Counted from the stretch's first letter, positions 1 through 10,049 are shown. The stretch is DNA of 64,000 nucleotides from Pelagomonas calceolata (GCA_918797485.1 CAKKNE010000005.1:310001-374000); one strand, 5' to 3'. Made by a program: numbers and translations. The notes: generated from the sequence alone by a model not told the origin.

Positions 1-481
1 TCTGTCTACGTAAAGCCACCTTGAGGCCGCGCAATTTCGCGGGTGTCACATTCTGGCGCCTGAGCTCCGCAACGCCGCGAGCGCACTGCACTACATGTAG
101 TGAGGCCTCCATGTGAGCTAGGACTGCTGCGGTGCCGCCTGATACCGCTCTTTTTGTGAAAATTTCGACCTGTAGAAGGTGTCTTGAGTGTCTTGCATCC
201 ACCAGCTTAGCTCTATCGTCTGTTGCGACCGAGAGCCAAAATGAGTTCGGAGAGCAAAAAAAAAACCCGTGCCGCAGAAATTCTGGAAGTCAAGTCCTGG
301 CCAGCACGCCGCCGCCGCGGCAAGGTTAAGACAGTGTCCGATGCGTTACACGAGCCCCACCACCAGGGAACTTATGCTAGGCGACCGGCGCCGCCTCGGT
401 CGCCGGCGCCGGCCACGTCCGCGACCGCCGCCGCAGCGCCGCCCGCCGGCGCCAGCAGCAACCCGCCGAGCGCGTTGTCCA
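1..481. other. left edge, no supported gene
   Basis: No reading frame here resembles a known protein or shows convincing codon use. Short open frames exist on both strands but are arginine/proline-rich and typical of GC-rich non-coding DNA. The right part lies just downstream of the LHC-like gene and should hold its 3' UTR. Confidence 0.5.
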
Positions 482-1112
482 CTAAGCGTTCAGGAACGGG
501 ATCTGGTAGATCATGCTGTACGCCGAGAAGATAATGAGGCCGAGCACGCCAAACGGCCGTTCAGAGCCGCCGCGGGGTTAATCCGGTGTCGAAGGCCGGC
601 ACCAGACCGGCGGGCTCCTCGTCGGGCTCCCCCGGTTCGAGGAGGAGCGTGTCCTGGAACGGGAGCGGGCAGAACGCGGCACACAGCGACACCACCAAAA
701 AGTGGATGTTCGCGACGAGGATGCACGCGCGCTCGTTCGTGATCGTGATGCCGCCGCCCTTGCCGCCGGAGATGATGGCGAGCGTGCCCCACTGCTTGAA
801 ATCTAAGAGCTTCTCGGGGTCGGGGATGAGGCCGTGGGCCTTGCAGTAGCCCGTCGCGATGATGAAGGCCCAGCCGAACATGGCGTGGCGCCCGTTCCAC
901 CGTTCCGCCTTGACGGACACGCCCCAGCCATAGCTGTTAAATTCGGGGAACTGCTCCTGGAACATTTCCGTGCCCTGCTCCATGAAGCCGCCCGGCGACG
1001 ATTTTAATGTGGAGTCCGTGTACTTCTCGACGACCTTCGAGACCTTCGAGACCGGCGCCACCAGGGCGGAGGCCCCGGCCACGAGGGCCAACGCCGCGAC
1101 GGTCCGCGCCAT
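482..1112 (-). CDS. LHC-superfamily (LIL/RedCAP-like) plastid protein, one frame break
   Basis: A chlorophyll-binding-like thylakoid protein of about 205 residues, probably in photoprotection or antenna function. Residues 1-22 form a hydrophobic presequence ending ASALVAP, close to the stramenopile ASAFAP plastid-import motif. Residues 68-78 carry the LHC helix-1 signature [11 protein letters not shown] (Glu-x-x-Asn-x-Arg-x-Ala-Met). A second hydrophobic helix lies near residues 130-150. The open frame then ends, but the adjacent frame continues at about 482-560 with a third hydrophobic segment ([12 protein letters not shown]...) and a TAG stop, so a one-base shift near position 565 (run of C/G) probably separates the two parts. 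No intron with an AG acceptor fits the gap. Whether it is a RedCAP or another LIL class is inference. Confidence 0.75.
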
Positions 1113-1883
1113 CGTGACGACCTGCGTTTCGTTCGTAGGGGGTGAGTGGGGTGCCGGCGGCGGCGCGCGTCGACGTCGCGCGACTGGGGTGTGTGGAGGC
1201 CTCTCGCCATGGCGACCGGAGGCGGCCGCCCTCGTGGCTCACCCAAGGACGGTCTAGACAGCCTGGCAGCGTCCAGGCGCGTCAGACTGGGGCCGAGGCC
1301 ACGCCGACTGGCGTCAAGGTGGCGCGCCGCGCAGGGCGGCCGGCCTCCGCTGGCGCGCTCTGTCCGAGGTCGTACCGTTCATGCGAACGGAGGCCCTTCG
1401 GCCGAGACGAAGTGAGCAGTGCGTCCATGGCGAGCGGCGCCGTCACGGAGGCCCGACAGCTGCGCGCCGCACGGCTAGGATGGCCCGCAATAGGCCATCC
1501 AGCCATGAGCAGATGAGCAGGCGGTCCTCTGTTTGCCGCCGCCGTCACGCAACGCAAAAGCTACGAGCCGTAGATGATCCATAAGAGAGTTCGAAAACGG
1601 GCTGCGAATGAATAATGCACGGTCAGGCACCGAGTAAATAGGGCGGTCTCACCTCCTTGACGGCGCACCCAAATCGAGCCTCCGCGGCCGACCCCCCTAT
1701 TTCCCGCTCAAAGCTCGCCGGGCGGCCCCAGAGCCGTCCCCTGTACGCCTACAAACCACGGCGGCGGCGCGTTGGCCAGCCATCGGCCGGCGCGCGGCGG
1801 CGCGGTGCAAAAACTAGACACAAAGGTGGCCCACCGCGCGCCCACACCACAGAAGCATACCTCAAACTACCATTACCCGAAAA
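1113..1883. other. intergenic, promoter side of the LHC-like gene
   Basis: About 770 bp between the start of the LHC-like gene and the 3' end of the next minus-strand gene. Only arginine-rich shadow frames are open. No repeat or introner element was seen. It should contain the promoter of the LHC-like gene. Confidence 0.5.
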
Positions 1884-2873
1884 CTAACGCGCCTCGTCGC
1901 AAGGCGGCGGCCCGACCGGCGGCCGCGGCGGCCCGGGCGCCGCGAAGTTCCGCCGTCTAGGAGGCGGCGGCACGCCGCCCCGCTTCGGCTCGTCCTGCTG
2001 ATAATCAGAAAACCGCGCCGCCGGTAGAGCGTTCACGAAGTCGCGCAGCTGGCCTAATTTAGCTACAAGCGCGGCCCGATCCGAAGACAAATCTCGGATG
2101 TCGCTCTGGCACAGCCTCAGTTCCGCCTCCAAGAGCTCGTTGCGACCCTGCAACGCCGCGGCCCTTAATCTTTCATCAGCTAACAATTTTTGGTGAGATT
2201 GGACCTCGTTCGTTCTCCGCGTCGCGACGGACGTCTGCGACTTGGCTATCCGTAAAGCAAGAGGCAGCTTCCGGTTCTTCTTCTTCAGCAAGTCGTTCTC
2301 CGTCTCCAGCCTTTTCAGTTCTTTGGCCTGGCGCTTCGCGACGCGCAGCAGTGGCGTCGGTTTTGCTGTTGTAGACGAGCGTCGCGCCAGTTCCAATTGC
2401 ACATTCCTACGTTGCAGCCGCGCGTTGCGCTTCTTGAGCTTCTCCAATTGGCGTTCGTAGTCATCTACCAGAGCTTGGCCCGACGAGGCGACCGAGAGCT
2501 TCCTCACTAAACTCCTCAGTCTGACCGTTTCTGCTCGTTCCGTCGCGAGCGCGACCTGGAAGTGCGCCCTCGCTTCCTCCGCCTCCAGCCTCACACTGTC
2601 AACACCAGCAGCGGTCCGCCGGTGCGCGTCCTGCTCCTGGGCTAATGCTCGTCGCAGCGCTTCCCTTGCTAAACTTTCTCGATCGTGGTCGCCGGAATCA
2701 AAAATGGCTGCGTCGACGACGCCCGGCCCGGGCGCCGGCGCCGCGTCGTCGGCGTCGATGTCCTGCAAGAGATCCTCGAGCTCGCCGCGCAGTTGCCGCA
2801 CCTCCTGGCGCGCCGACTTTGGGGGCGGCGACCTCGCCGCAGGCGTGCCGGCGGCGGCTTTCTTCGCGGGCAT
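1884..2873 (-). CDS. coiled-coil protein of unknown function
   Basis: 329 residues from MPAKKAAAG. I do not recognise it. Residues 20-275 are rich in Glu, Lys, Arg, Leu and Ala with heptad-like spacing and predict several coiled-coil segments, broken around residues 165-180 by a Ser/Thr/Pro stretch. The last 40 residues are proline-rich (GVPPPPRRR, GPPRPPVGPPP), as in proteins that bind SH3 or profilin-type partners. No enzyme motif and no membrane segment were found. A cytoskeletal scaffold is a guess only. Confidence 0.7.
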   Translation of the reverse strand: MPAKKAAAGTPAARSPPPKSARQEVRQLRGELEDLLQDIDADDAAPAPGPGVVDAAIFDSGDHDRESLAREALRRALAQEQDAHRRTAAGVDSVRLEAEEARAHFQVALATERAETVRLRSLVRKLSVASSGQALVDDYERQLEKLKKRNARLQRRNVQLELARRSSTTAKPTPLLRVAKRQAKELKRLETENDLLKKKNRKLPLALRIAKSQTSVATRRTNEVQSHQKLLADERLRAAALQGRNELLEAELRLCQSDIRDLSSDRAALVAKLGQLRDFVNALPAARFSDYQQDEPKRGGVPPPPRRRNFAAPGPPRPPVGPPPCDEAR

Positions 2874-3167
2874 CGCTTTGGCGTATGGATAGCTCGCGCT
2901 TTCCGCTGCGAACGCGTCGAAGGGCTGCAGTGTGTTATTGTTACAGCCTATGCGCGCGGCCTCTCTGAGATGCCTTGCTCAAATGAGTGCCCCTCCACCC
3001 CGGCCTTGGAACTTTGCGAGACTGCAGGAGAGGCCTCGCTACGCCTCCTGGCCGAGTTTCGGGTCCGCGCGCAGAAAACCCGTGCAGTTCGTCGAGATCT
3101 CAAGCGCAGCGGACCGATTTTGAGCCACATTGCTGCCCATTTGCTTCAAAAACACACTGCGGCAGCC

Positions 3168-3697
3168 ATGCTACCCATGCGCGACTTCCGGCGGCGCCGA
3201 CGGCGGCGCTTCGCAGCGCTGGGGCAGCCCCTCATATTCTTCTGGCTTGCGGCCCTGCTCGTACAAGCGGCGGCGCAGCCCCACGCGCGGGAACACCACG
3301 CGCAGCACATCATGAACCAGGCGCGCGCGCACCAGAAGGCGTGCGGATGCGGCGTCTCATCGCAGTCGCGGCGAGCGCGGCCGGCCGAGAGACGCGCCGT
3401 CGAGCAGCGAAGGGCGTCGCATCGATGGCGTGCGGGGGTGGACAACGTCGCAGAATGGCGTCGCGTCGCCGGCGCGGGGCCCACACACGAGCGTAACAAC
3501 GCAGGCGCACGAAGCAGCAGCGCGAGTGGCAGCGCCGCAAGCACGAGGAGGGCAAGAAAGCGACGAAAGCGGACAACCTAAAAGCGCAGCGCCAGGCGCG
3601 CAAGGACCTCCTCAAGCGCAAGCGCGACCTAGCTAAAAGAAAGAAAGAACGGGACCGTCGAAAACGATCGGTCTCGAGCGCCTACGGCGAGTTATAA
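3168..3697 (+). CDS. small basic protein with N-terminal hydrophobic segment, two exons
   Basis: A 121-residue protein deduced from two exons, 3168-3340 and 3505-3697. Exon 1 encodes a basic start followed by a hydrophobic stretch (LIFFWLAALLVQAAA, residues 21-35), which is a signal peptide or membrane anchor. Exon 2 encodes a highly charged Lys/Arg/Glu helix (QREWQRRKHEEGKK ... KRKRDLAKRKKERDRR) ending AYGEL. The GT donor at 3341 and AG acceptor at 3503-3504 join in phase 2 and keep one frame. Codon arithmetic supports the splice (173 + 193 bases = 122 codons). The function is unknown. The second-exon frame is clearly non-random, the first less so. Confidence 0.55.
3341..3504 (+). other. intron, probable old introner derivative
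   Basis: A 164-nt GT-AG intron inferred from the flanking frames. Its interior contains CATCGATGGCGTG, the reverse complement of the core CACGCCATCGATG of the window's introner elements. Its ends no longer show the CTGTGTGG terminal repeat. Confidence 0.45.
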
Positions 3698-3698
3698 T

Positions 3699-4688
3699 TT
3701 AGGTCTTAATAAACGCCATCGTGCTGCGCGGCTCGACTTCTGTCTTCGCGTGTTGTGTCGTGTCGCCGAGCAGGCCCAGCGGCGCGTCGAGCAGCGACGA
3801 CTGGGACCGCCGTCGGTCGTCCAAACTGCCGCGGCTCATGCGCGAGTTTCGGAGTGAGAGGCGCCGTTCATACTCTGCATTCTCTCGCTCGATCGCCTGG
3901 ATGCGCCTCCGGTTCCCGTCGATCCATTTTTTCATCCTCAAGTCCCATTCATCTCTAGGCTGCGAATATTTTGCTCTAGCCTCGGCGGCGCGCTGCTGCG
4001 CTCGAGAAGATGGCCTAGAGCCTCCCCTAGACGATCCGCGCGATCCTGGTCTAGATCCTGGTCTCGACGAGCCGGGTCTACTTCCAGCGGATCCCGGCCT
4101 CGACCCCGGCTCCTCGAAAGTAGCCCTTGACGAAAAGTAGTCCTCCATCTTTTGGAGCGTGTCCTTGTCCTTCTTTAAGTTTGTAGAAGGGTCGCCGAAG
4201 CGCGACGCGTTCTTCAACGCCAGTACGTCTACTTTTTCGTCCTCTTCCGCGAAGTCCTCATACACGGTATTGTCCTCCTGGTCCTGCTTCGATATTCTCA
4301 GAGTTGATCGTCTACGTCTAGCACACCGCGCCGAGACGTTGAAGCGCTGGTCTAGTTCATCCAATACATCTTCGAACTCCTGCTCTTGGATAGACTGCCT
4401 TTCAAAGGGCAGCCAGCTCGCCTTCCGGTCGTCCGGTAAACGCGGTTCGAGTTGCACAGGGACGTCCGGGCACAGCCGCGTCTCCGACGGGTACTCTCTC
4501 CTTCTAGAGTGGTCCCGGAACGGCCTATGTAAAGGATCCAGCGCGTGCCGATCTAGGTCCTGCCGGTGGAACTCGCCGATGGCTGAGTAAGTATTAGGGT
4601 AGCCCTGGAGCTTGATGGAGGGGTCCAGGGCGCTGCGCGTGTGGCCGTGGGCCCAGTTGGCGCGCGTGCTGCCCCGCGTGCTGTACAT
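3699..4688 (-). CDS. hypothetical protein with SRPGSRPGS repeats
   Basis: 329 residues; not recognised. The N-terminal 160 residues are Arg/Asp/Pro-rich without a clear fold. Residues about 195-230 form a low-complexity Ser-Arg-Pro-Gly repeat that is phosphorylatable in principle. Residues 235-285 are charged (AEARAKYSQPRDEWDLRMKKWIDGNRRRIQAIERENAEYERR) and predict a helix or short coiled coil. This C-terminal block resembles parts of ciliary or cytoskeletal proteins, but I cannot name a family. A palindromic GGGGCTGCCCC motif lies about 40 bp upstream of the start codon. Confidence 0.65.
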   Translation of the reverse strand: MYSTRGSTRANWAHGHTRSALDPSIKLQGYPNTYSAIGEFHRQDLDRHALDPLHRPFRDHSRRREYPSETRLCPDVPVQLEPRLPDDRKASWLPFERQSIQEQEFEDVLDELDQRFNVSARCARRRRSTLRISKQDQEDNTVYEDFAEEDEKVDVLALKNASRFGDPSTNLKKDKDTLQKMEDYFSSRATFEEPGSRPGSAGSRPGSSRPGSRPGSRGSSRGGSRPSSRAQQRAAEARAKYSQPRDEWDLRMKKWIDGNRRRIQAIERENAEYERRLSLRNSRMSRGSLDDRRRSQSSLLDAPLGLLGDTTQHAKTEVEPRSTMAFIKT

Positions 4689-4899
4689 CCCTTAGCGTTG
4701 CGACCGATTGGCTCCTTGGCGTTGTGGGGCTGCCCCTTGCGTGCTCGGCCGCGGGCGGTGCGGCGCCCTCGGTGGCGCTGCCCCCGTGTCCTTAGGCTTC
4801 GCGGCGGCGGCGTGCGCGCCCCGTCGTGTGTCGTGGTGGCGTCTATTTGCCGTGGCGCCGCGGCGCCTCCGTCGGAGAGCTGGCACCCGCACGCTAGGT

Positions 4900-5703
4900 C
4901 TAGGCTCTTACGACGGATCGTCTGGCGGCTTCGACTGCCGCCGCGCCGCCCGCAGACGCGGGACTGGTGCGGCGGAAGTCGCGCTGCCGGCCGCGCGCCG
5001 CCTCGACGGCCTCGCGGCGCTGCCGCAGGCGCGCCGACACGTGCGTCGGGCCGCGCACCTCTCGATCACGGAGCACCGCGGACCGACGCTCGAGCGCGCA
5101 CCGCGCGGCGCGCGCCTCCCGCAGCGCGGGGCCGTACGCCGTCCGCGTCCGCGTCCGGTAGCGCCTATCACTCAAGTCCGTGAGCGACGGCCGTCCATCC
5201 AGCGTCGCCAGGTCGAAGTCGATGGCCGTCAGCTGGTCACCAGAGATGACGGTGTTTTTGGCCTTGAGGTCGTAGTGGACGACGTGCGCCGCCTCCAGTA
5301 ACGCTTCCGCACACGTCGCGAAGCGCGTCAGGTCCTCGTTTGATAATGAGCATTGCGCCGTCGACGGGCTCTCCAACAAGTTCGTCCCGTCGTACGACTG
5401 CACGAAGCTTAGATTGTTGTCGTGCCGCCGCAACAACCGCGGAAAGTACCTCCCGGTACATTGGCTGGCGTTGCGCGGTTCGTTTAAGCGTTCCAAGATG
5501 GCCACTTCCAGCGCATACGCCTCGGGCGGTCTCAGTCCGCTATCATGATTCCAGCGGCAGCCTCTCCTTTTCAAGGGGTCGCGGAAGCCCTTGTGCACCG
5601 TTTTTACGTTGTTTTCTACGACTACTTTCGTCCAGTAGCAGCCGTTCGCCTCCGCAGATATCGGGCCCAGCGCGAGCACGCCCACAGACAGCAGCCTCAT
5701 CAT
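4900..5703 (-). CDS. secretory-pathway protein-kinase-like protein
   Basis: About 267 residues if translation starts at MMRLLSVGVLALGP. The upstream ATG at 5739 would place 12 polar residues before the signal peptide. The hydrophobic start ending SAEA suggests entry to the secretory route. A catalytic-loop-like HYDLKAKNTVI (HxDLKxxN) is followed about 10 residues later by AIDFDLA, where the usual DFG is DFD. An N-terminal lobe with GCRWNHDSG and EAYALEVAILERL could supply a helix-C glutamate. The last 75 residues are Arg/Ala-rich and do not look like a kinase C-lobe, so the true C-terminus may lie in another frame. Activity is uncertain. Confidence 0.55.
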   Translation of the reverse strand: MMRLLSVGVLALGPISAEANGCYWTKVVVENNVKTVHKGFRDPLKRRGCRWNHDSGLRPPEAYALEVAILERLNEPRNASQCTGRYFPRLLRRHDNNLSFVQSYDGTNLLESPSTAQCSLSNEDLTRFATCAEALLEAAHVVHYDLKAKNTVISGDQLTAIDFDLATLDGRPSLTDLSDRRYRTRTRTAYGPALREARAARCALERRSAVLRDREVRGPTHVSARLRQRREAVEAARGRQRDFRRTSPASAGGAAAVEAARRSVVRA

Positions 5704-5739
5704 ACGCCTCGTGTCACTCAATGTCTCGCATGACGACAC

Positions 5740-6237
5740 TCAGAGAGCAGCCCCATAGCAGCCTCATATATGTACGGCTAGCACACAACGGCACGCATCG
5801 ATGGCAGCAACGGCTCGTCGGGGCTGCCCTCGACCGGCATTGCCTTGCGGTCCGTGCTTTTGCGGCGCCGCGCCGAGAGGCAGCTCTCTCTCCGGATTGC
5901 TCAGTTTTGCTCCGGCCGCCACGAGGATGCTCCGTTGACAACTCTCGGGCGCGCCGAAGAATGCTATGGCGAGCCGCGCGACGACTCTTCCCGTTCGACG
6001 AGGATCGCAGCCCCGCACTTTGCACCAAAAAGCACCGTGACAGCATCGGTCGGATCGCACTCTATACGCCGCTGCGGCCCAAGGAAGGTACGTGAACAAT
6101 TCGCGGTGCGCGCCTCAATACGCGGGCTGCCGCGCGCGCTGCCCCAAGGCAGACAAAAATTGCTTCCCAGAGAGTTGCATACGCATACGCGCCGCACGCG
6201 CGACGACCGCACAGCTGCGACCCATAGGTGAGCGACG
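5740..6237. other. intergenic between divergent genes
   Basis: About 500 bp upstream of both the kinase-like gene (-) and the small membrane protein (+). A GGGGCWGCCC-type motif occurs at 5820-5830. No convincing coding frame was seen. Confidence 0.5.
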
Positions 6238-6573
6238 ATGATCTCCGACGCCATGGACGCGCTCCAGTTCGCGGCGGACGCATTGATGCAAAACGAGGCC
6301 GGCCACCGTAGACTCGAAAAGAGCAGCACGCGCATGAAGCTCATGCTCTTCGCCATCGTCATGTGCCTCGTGATCGCGCTCTTCGCGTTGTGCTGGTTCC
6401 ACCTCGTGAACAGTGATGCGGGCGAGTCGACGCACAAGCGCGCCGTGGGCGGCCGGGGCGGCCCGAAACGGCGGCCGCGCTCGAAGTCGGCGGATGGTGA
6501 GGACGTCGAGGCGCCCGCTGAGGAGTCTGACATCGTCGAGAAAGAGGAGGAGGGCGGCTGCCGCATCGCTTAG
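6238..6573 (+). CDS. small single-pass membrane protein
   Basis: 111 residues (or 106 from the ATG at 6253). Residues 33-55 form one clear transmembrane helix (LMLFAIVMCLVIALFALCWF), flanked by a basic patch on the N-terminal side. The C-terminal tail is long and charged, first basic (GGPKRRPRSKS) and then acidic (EESDIVEKEEEGG). No known family is evident. Topology is probably a short N-terminal region and a cytosolic or lumenal tail. Confidence 0.55.
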   Translation: MISDAMDALQFAADALMQNEAGHRRLEKSSTRMKLMLFAIVMCLVIALFALCWFHLVNSDAGESTHKRAVGGRGGPKRRPRSKSADGEDVEAPAEESDIVEKEEEGGCRIA

Positions 6574-6725
6574 TTGTGTGCCTTCGTGCCTTTGCTGTTT
6601 GCCTCGACTAGTCCTAGCACCGTAACACTAGCGCTACTGGTTGCCTGCCTACGGTCGAGGCTGCAGCGCCGAACGACATCGCCGCAGCACGCCATCGACG
6701 AGACCATTATAGAAACACAACTAAC
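6574..6725. other. convergent 3' region
   Basis: Shared 3' region of the small membrane protein (+) and the oxidase (-). It holds a degenerate CTAG-type motif at 6614-6631 (CTAGCACCGTAACACTAG) and a copy of the introner core CACGCCATCGACG near 6683 without terminal repeats. Confidence 0.4.
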
Positions 6726-8530
6726 TTAGCGGACCCATACAGACCCAACACCCAGTCGATCGAGGGCCCCCTGGATCACGGACGACGCGCGCACGCCCAT
6801 CGTGTAGGCCGGCTCGTCGTCGCGGATCTCCAGCCTTTGCTTCATGCGCCGGTTCCCGTTCAAGACTCCGCGAGAAGCCAATTCGTTCGCCGCCTCGTAT
6901 CCAGAAACAAGAGCTCGTTCCTGGCACAAGCCCTTCGCGCCGTGCTCTCGAGACCCCATGCGCACCCAGTCCCCCGCGCAGCAGACGTTCTTCACCGAAG
7001 TAGCGAGGGGCGGCCGCTTCGAGAACGAGCCAGGCGAGAACCACGACACGGCGCCCTGGTAGCGCTTGACGCAGCTATCGACGACTTTGGCGTCCTTGAA
7101 CCCAGCATAGGCCTCTGAGAGTAACTTCATCTCGAGCTCGACGATCGCTTGATCAGAAAGAGGCGCGATCGCACCCGAATTGTAAAAGTCCGCACTCAAC
7201 ACGGAACCCTGCACGTCATCATCACCCCACAACTCCTCCAAATTATCTTTCTGGAGCTGGTCCAACATAAAGAAGGTCCCGCCCGCGCCTGTGTGGAAAT
7301 CAAAATTTTACGGCGCGTTTCGCGTCGACCTCCACGCCATCGACGCGACACCTCGATGGCGTGGCGACAGCTCGACGGAACCAGAACGGCCGCGTCGTCG
7401 CCGAGAAATGACTTGGTCGATTTCCACACAGGTCTAGCACCGCGTAGCTCCGGAAACTTGGCAAAAACGCCTACTGGTGTATCTGTCTTGACAGTACGAT
7501 CGAGCCAGAGTCGCACGGCGACCACATCAATAGCGTTCAATGAGGCCGACGCTGCTAGGTCCGGCGCTGCCTTCGACAGCTCCGTAGAAGAAGCTAGGAC
7601 GCGCTTCATGCCCCCTGCACCTAAAGCGAGCACGACGGCGTCGCAGGCCACCGAACCCTCGCTCGTTTTTACGGACGTCACTTGCTCATTTTCGTACGTG
7701 AGTTGCGTGACGAACGTTCTCGGTTTTATTTTTACACCCATCTCTACTAATCGATCAGCTAGCGGCTTCAGCAAAGTCGTTTGGACCGTCCCACGAGCGA
7801 GCCATCGGACATCAAAGGACGTCTGGTGCGCCAAGGCGTAGAAGTACAACAGCTCCATCGTGACGGCTGCCGACAGTTCTTCGGGCGGCTTGAACAACCC
7901 CACCAACAAAGTAGGCCTGAGAAAATCATCGACGAGTCGCTTCGTGACGCCGACGCGCCGAAAGAGCTCGTACGCCGTCATCCGATCATAAAGGTCAAAA
8001 ATTTCCGGCGTTCTGTTGAAGTCGAGCATCGCCGCCAATAGTCCCGCGATCGACGCTCTATCTCTCAGAGGCAACCTCTTGAAGCGGTCGAACGACGCGA
8101 AGACCTGTCCGAGTGGGGAAGGTAGTTCCCTACTACCACTAAACACAGGAGCGGTGCATTCGAGACCATCGGGCGAGAAGAAACTGCTCTCCGTGAAGTC
8201 CGTGTACGCTCCCTCAATACCGAGCTCGTCTCCTAATTGATTGATGTTCGGGTAGTCCTTCCAGAAGCCCCTCATGCCGGGCTCGAACGGCTTGCCGCTG
8301 TCCGTCGTCATGCCGCTCGTCGGGTCGCCCGCATCAATCAAAGTGACGTCGCAGTTATTTTCTGCCGCAGCCAATGCGGCGCCGAAGCCGCCCCAGCCGC
8401 CTCCCACAACTACGACCTTCGGCCTTGTCTCGGCTTCGGTGGTGGTGGCCATGCGGACGACGGTGCGGCGCGGCGCCAGGCGCAGCGCGGTGGCTGTCGT
8501 CGCCAGGAGCAGTATTTGGTGTTTTGGCAT
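6726..8530 (-). CDS. FAD/NAD(P)-dependent amine-oxidase-fold protein, phytoene-desaturase-like
   Basis: Spliced length is 550 residues (exons 8530-7441 and 7288-6726). Residues 39-50 carry a Rossmann dinucleotide site, VVGGGWGGFGAA, typical of plant and algal phytoene/zeta-carotene-desaturase-like oxidases of the amine-oxidase superfamily. The N-terminus (ILLLATTATALRLAP) looks like a plastid presequence. The C-terminal FAD motif is near VKNVCCAGDWVRMGSREHGAKGL. The introner intron at 7289-7440 splits the conserved stretch ELRGAGGTFFMLDQLQ. Splicing from GT at 7440 restores it exactly in phase 1. The substrate is unknown; carotenoid-related is inference from the fold. Confidence 0.85.
7289..7440 (-). 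mobile_element. introner element a (intron), 143-bp element
   Basis: Element 7289-7431 with ends CTGTGTGGAAATC and GATTTCCACACAG. The interior holds a perfect 12-bp inverted repeat (CCACGCCATCGA / TCGATGGCGTGG). The upstream duplication is diverged (GTGCTAGAC against GCGCGGGC). The intron runs from GT at 7440 to AG at 7289, 152 nt, phase 1; no donor inside the terminal repeat gives the correct phase. Confidence 0.92.
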
Positions 8531-9069
8531 CGTAATGCGATTCGTGTCCTGTCCTCTGTGAGAGCTGTGCCCACCTAGGTGTTATTGCTGCTCTGTAGCT
8601 GTCTATTTCGCTGCTGTTGCTGCAGCTATTCGTTCGCGAGTAGCCGTAGTATCGTTTCGCGATGAATGCTTGCAAGGCGCGTCGATATAGCGGCCGCAAT
8701 CGTGGTCCAAATCCAGGCTGAGTGGATGCTTGATGCTTGTCGTCGAGGCGAGCTCGAGAGGTGCTTAGCATGCGTCTCCTAGTCAATGTAGGCCCCCTGA
8801 GATAGATAAAAGGCGCAACGCAGGACGAATTAATTACGCAATCAAATCAGGTTTTTTGGCAAGCAATTTGCTCTGAGCCAAAAAGAGGCATTACAGGCAA
8901 CAGGAGCAGTTTTTACACATCTGGCAGCCATATCACGGCCTGCTGCAACTGCTGCCTAAATTTCAAGCGTTTTGGAGCCTGCTAAGACCCAAAACCGCAC
9001 AGACTCAAAAAAGTTGCTGCATAAAACGCGCCGCGTACGCCATCGTTGGGCTAGCGCCACAGCACAGCC
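8531..9069. other. divergent promoter region
   Basis: About 540 bp between the oxidase gene (-) and the next gene (+). The segment 8800-8990 is clearly more AT-rich than the surroundings. No open frame of interest and no copy of the CTAG motif was seen. Confidence 0.5.
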
Positions 9070-9978
9070 ATGAAGCGCCTCTTCCGTCGCAAGAAAAAAG
9101 AAACGCCCCGCAAATCCAAGCCAGCGAGCATCTATTACTCGCCCGCCGCGGCGAGCACGCCTACGGCGCTGCGCAGCGAGGAAGTTGCCGTTCCGCAGAC
9201 GCCACAGGAAAGGGCGCTGGCCGACTTCGCCGCGGAGACGCCTCTCCAAACGCCACCGACGCTGCGGACGCCCGTGCGCATGCCCAACGGCGGCACTAAC
9301 CTCGATGGGGCGGACCTGCGCGACACGCTCGCGCGCGCCACCATCGACCCCGAGGCCAAGCGCCGCCTCGAAGCGTTGCTAGACCGCCTCGAGGCCGCGG
9401 AGCGCGCCGCGATGCAGACGCCCGTGAGGCGCCAGGTCTCCTGGGACCCCGCGACCGTCGAGCGACCGCCGGTCGTCAGGGACGAGTCCTGGCGCAGCTT
9501 ACAGAGGACGCCGTCGACGCCGACTACGCCTTCCAAACATTTGCTGTTAGCCTTCGGCCTCGACGACGCCGCGAATTCGCCGACCGCTAAACGGCGGCGG
9601 CGCGGCTACCTCTTCGCCGCGGGCGCCGTCGCGTTTGCTTGTGTGTTCGCCGGCGCGGCGCCGGCGCTGTCGCGCGAGTCGCGGCGCCGCGCCGCGCTGC
9701 GCCGGCCGCCCGAGCCCGTCGCGCCCTGTGTGGAAATCAAATTTCGGGCGCCCCACGCCATCGACGCATACCGGTTGATGTCCACACAGGTCGCGCCCCT
9801 GGCCAAAGACACCGTGGCGGTCATTCGAGCGGCATGTCTGACGAAGAAACGGCCGCTCGCGCGGGTCGGTTGTGCGGCGCGGCTGACAATCGCTAGATTG
9901 CGAAAGCACATCGTCAAGCTCGTCGTCCTGGTTGTCATGGGCTTCTCGCCGCTGCCGTTCCTGCTGACATTTGTCTGA
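9070..9978 (+). CDS. two-TM protein with Thr-Pro-rich N-terminus
   Basis: 278 residues after removal of the intron 9718-9789. The start is very basic (KRLFRRKKKETPRKSK). Residues 20-170 are rich in Thr-Pro pairs (PQTPQER, PLQTPPTLRTPVR, RTPSTPTTPSK), which are potential proline-directed kinase sites. Hydrophobic helices lie at about residues 180-201 (YLFAAGAVAFACVFAGAAPAL) and at the C-terminus (IVKLVVLVVMGFSPLPFLLTFV). It is not recognised. The intron is a multiple of three and has no stop, so a retained form would read through with 24 extra residues. Confidence 0.6.
   Translation: MKRLFRRKKKETPRKSKPASIYYSPAAASTPTALRSEEVAVPQTPQERALADFAAETPLQTPPTLRTPVRMPNGGTNLDGADLRDTLARATIDPEAKRRLEALLDRLEAAERAAMQTPVRRQVSWDPATVERPPVVRDESWRSLQRTPSTPTTPSKHLLLAFGLDDAANSPTAKRRRRGYLFAAGAVAFACVFAGAAPALSRESRRRAALRRPPEPVAPCVEIKFRAPHAIDAYRLMSTQVAPLAKDTVAVIRAACLTKKRPLARVGCAARLTIARLRKHIVKLVVLVVMGFSPLPFLLTFV
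9718..9789 (+). mobile_element. introner element b (intron), 64-bp element
   Basis: Element 9726-9789 lies between perfect 8-bp target duplications GTCGCGCC (9718-9725 and 9790-9797). The GT that opens the first copy can serve as donor and the AG that ends the element as acceptor, which restores the pre-insertion sequence exactly. It is a short, internally deleted form with one core CACGCCATCGACGC. Confidence 0.95.
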
Positions 9979-10049
9979 CAAGCGCATTTTATTCGGCGCC
10001 CGGCGCGCCGACGCCTAGCCTAACTTAATAATAATTAAACAAGATCCCG

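Noticed and set aside
223-534. Ser/Lys/Pro-rich + frame at the left edge
   Set aside because: No homology, weak codon bias, and it overlaps the 3' end of the LHC-like gene.
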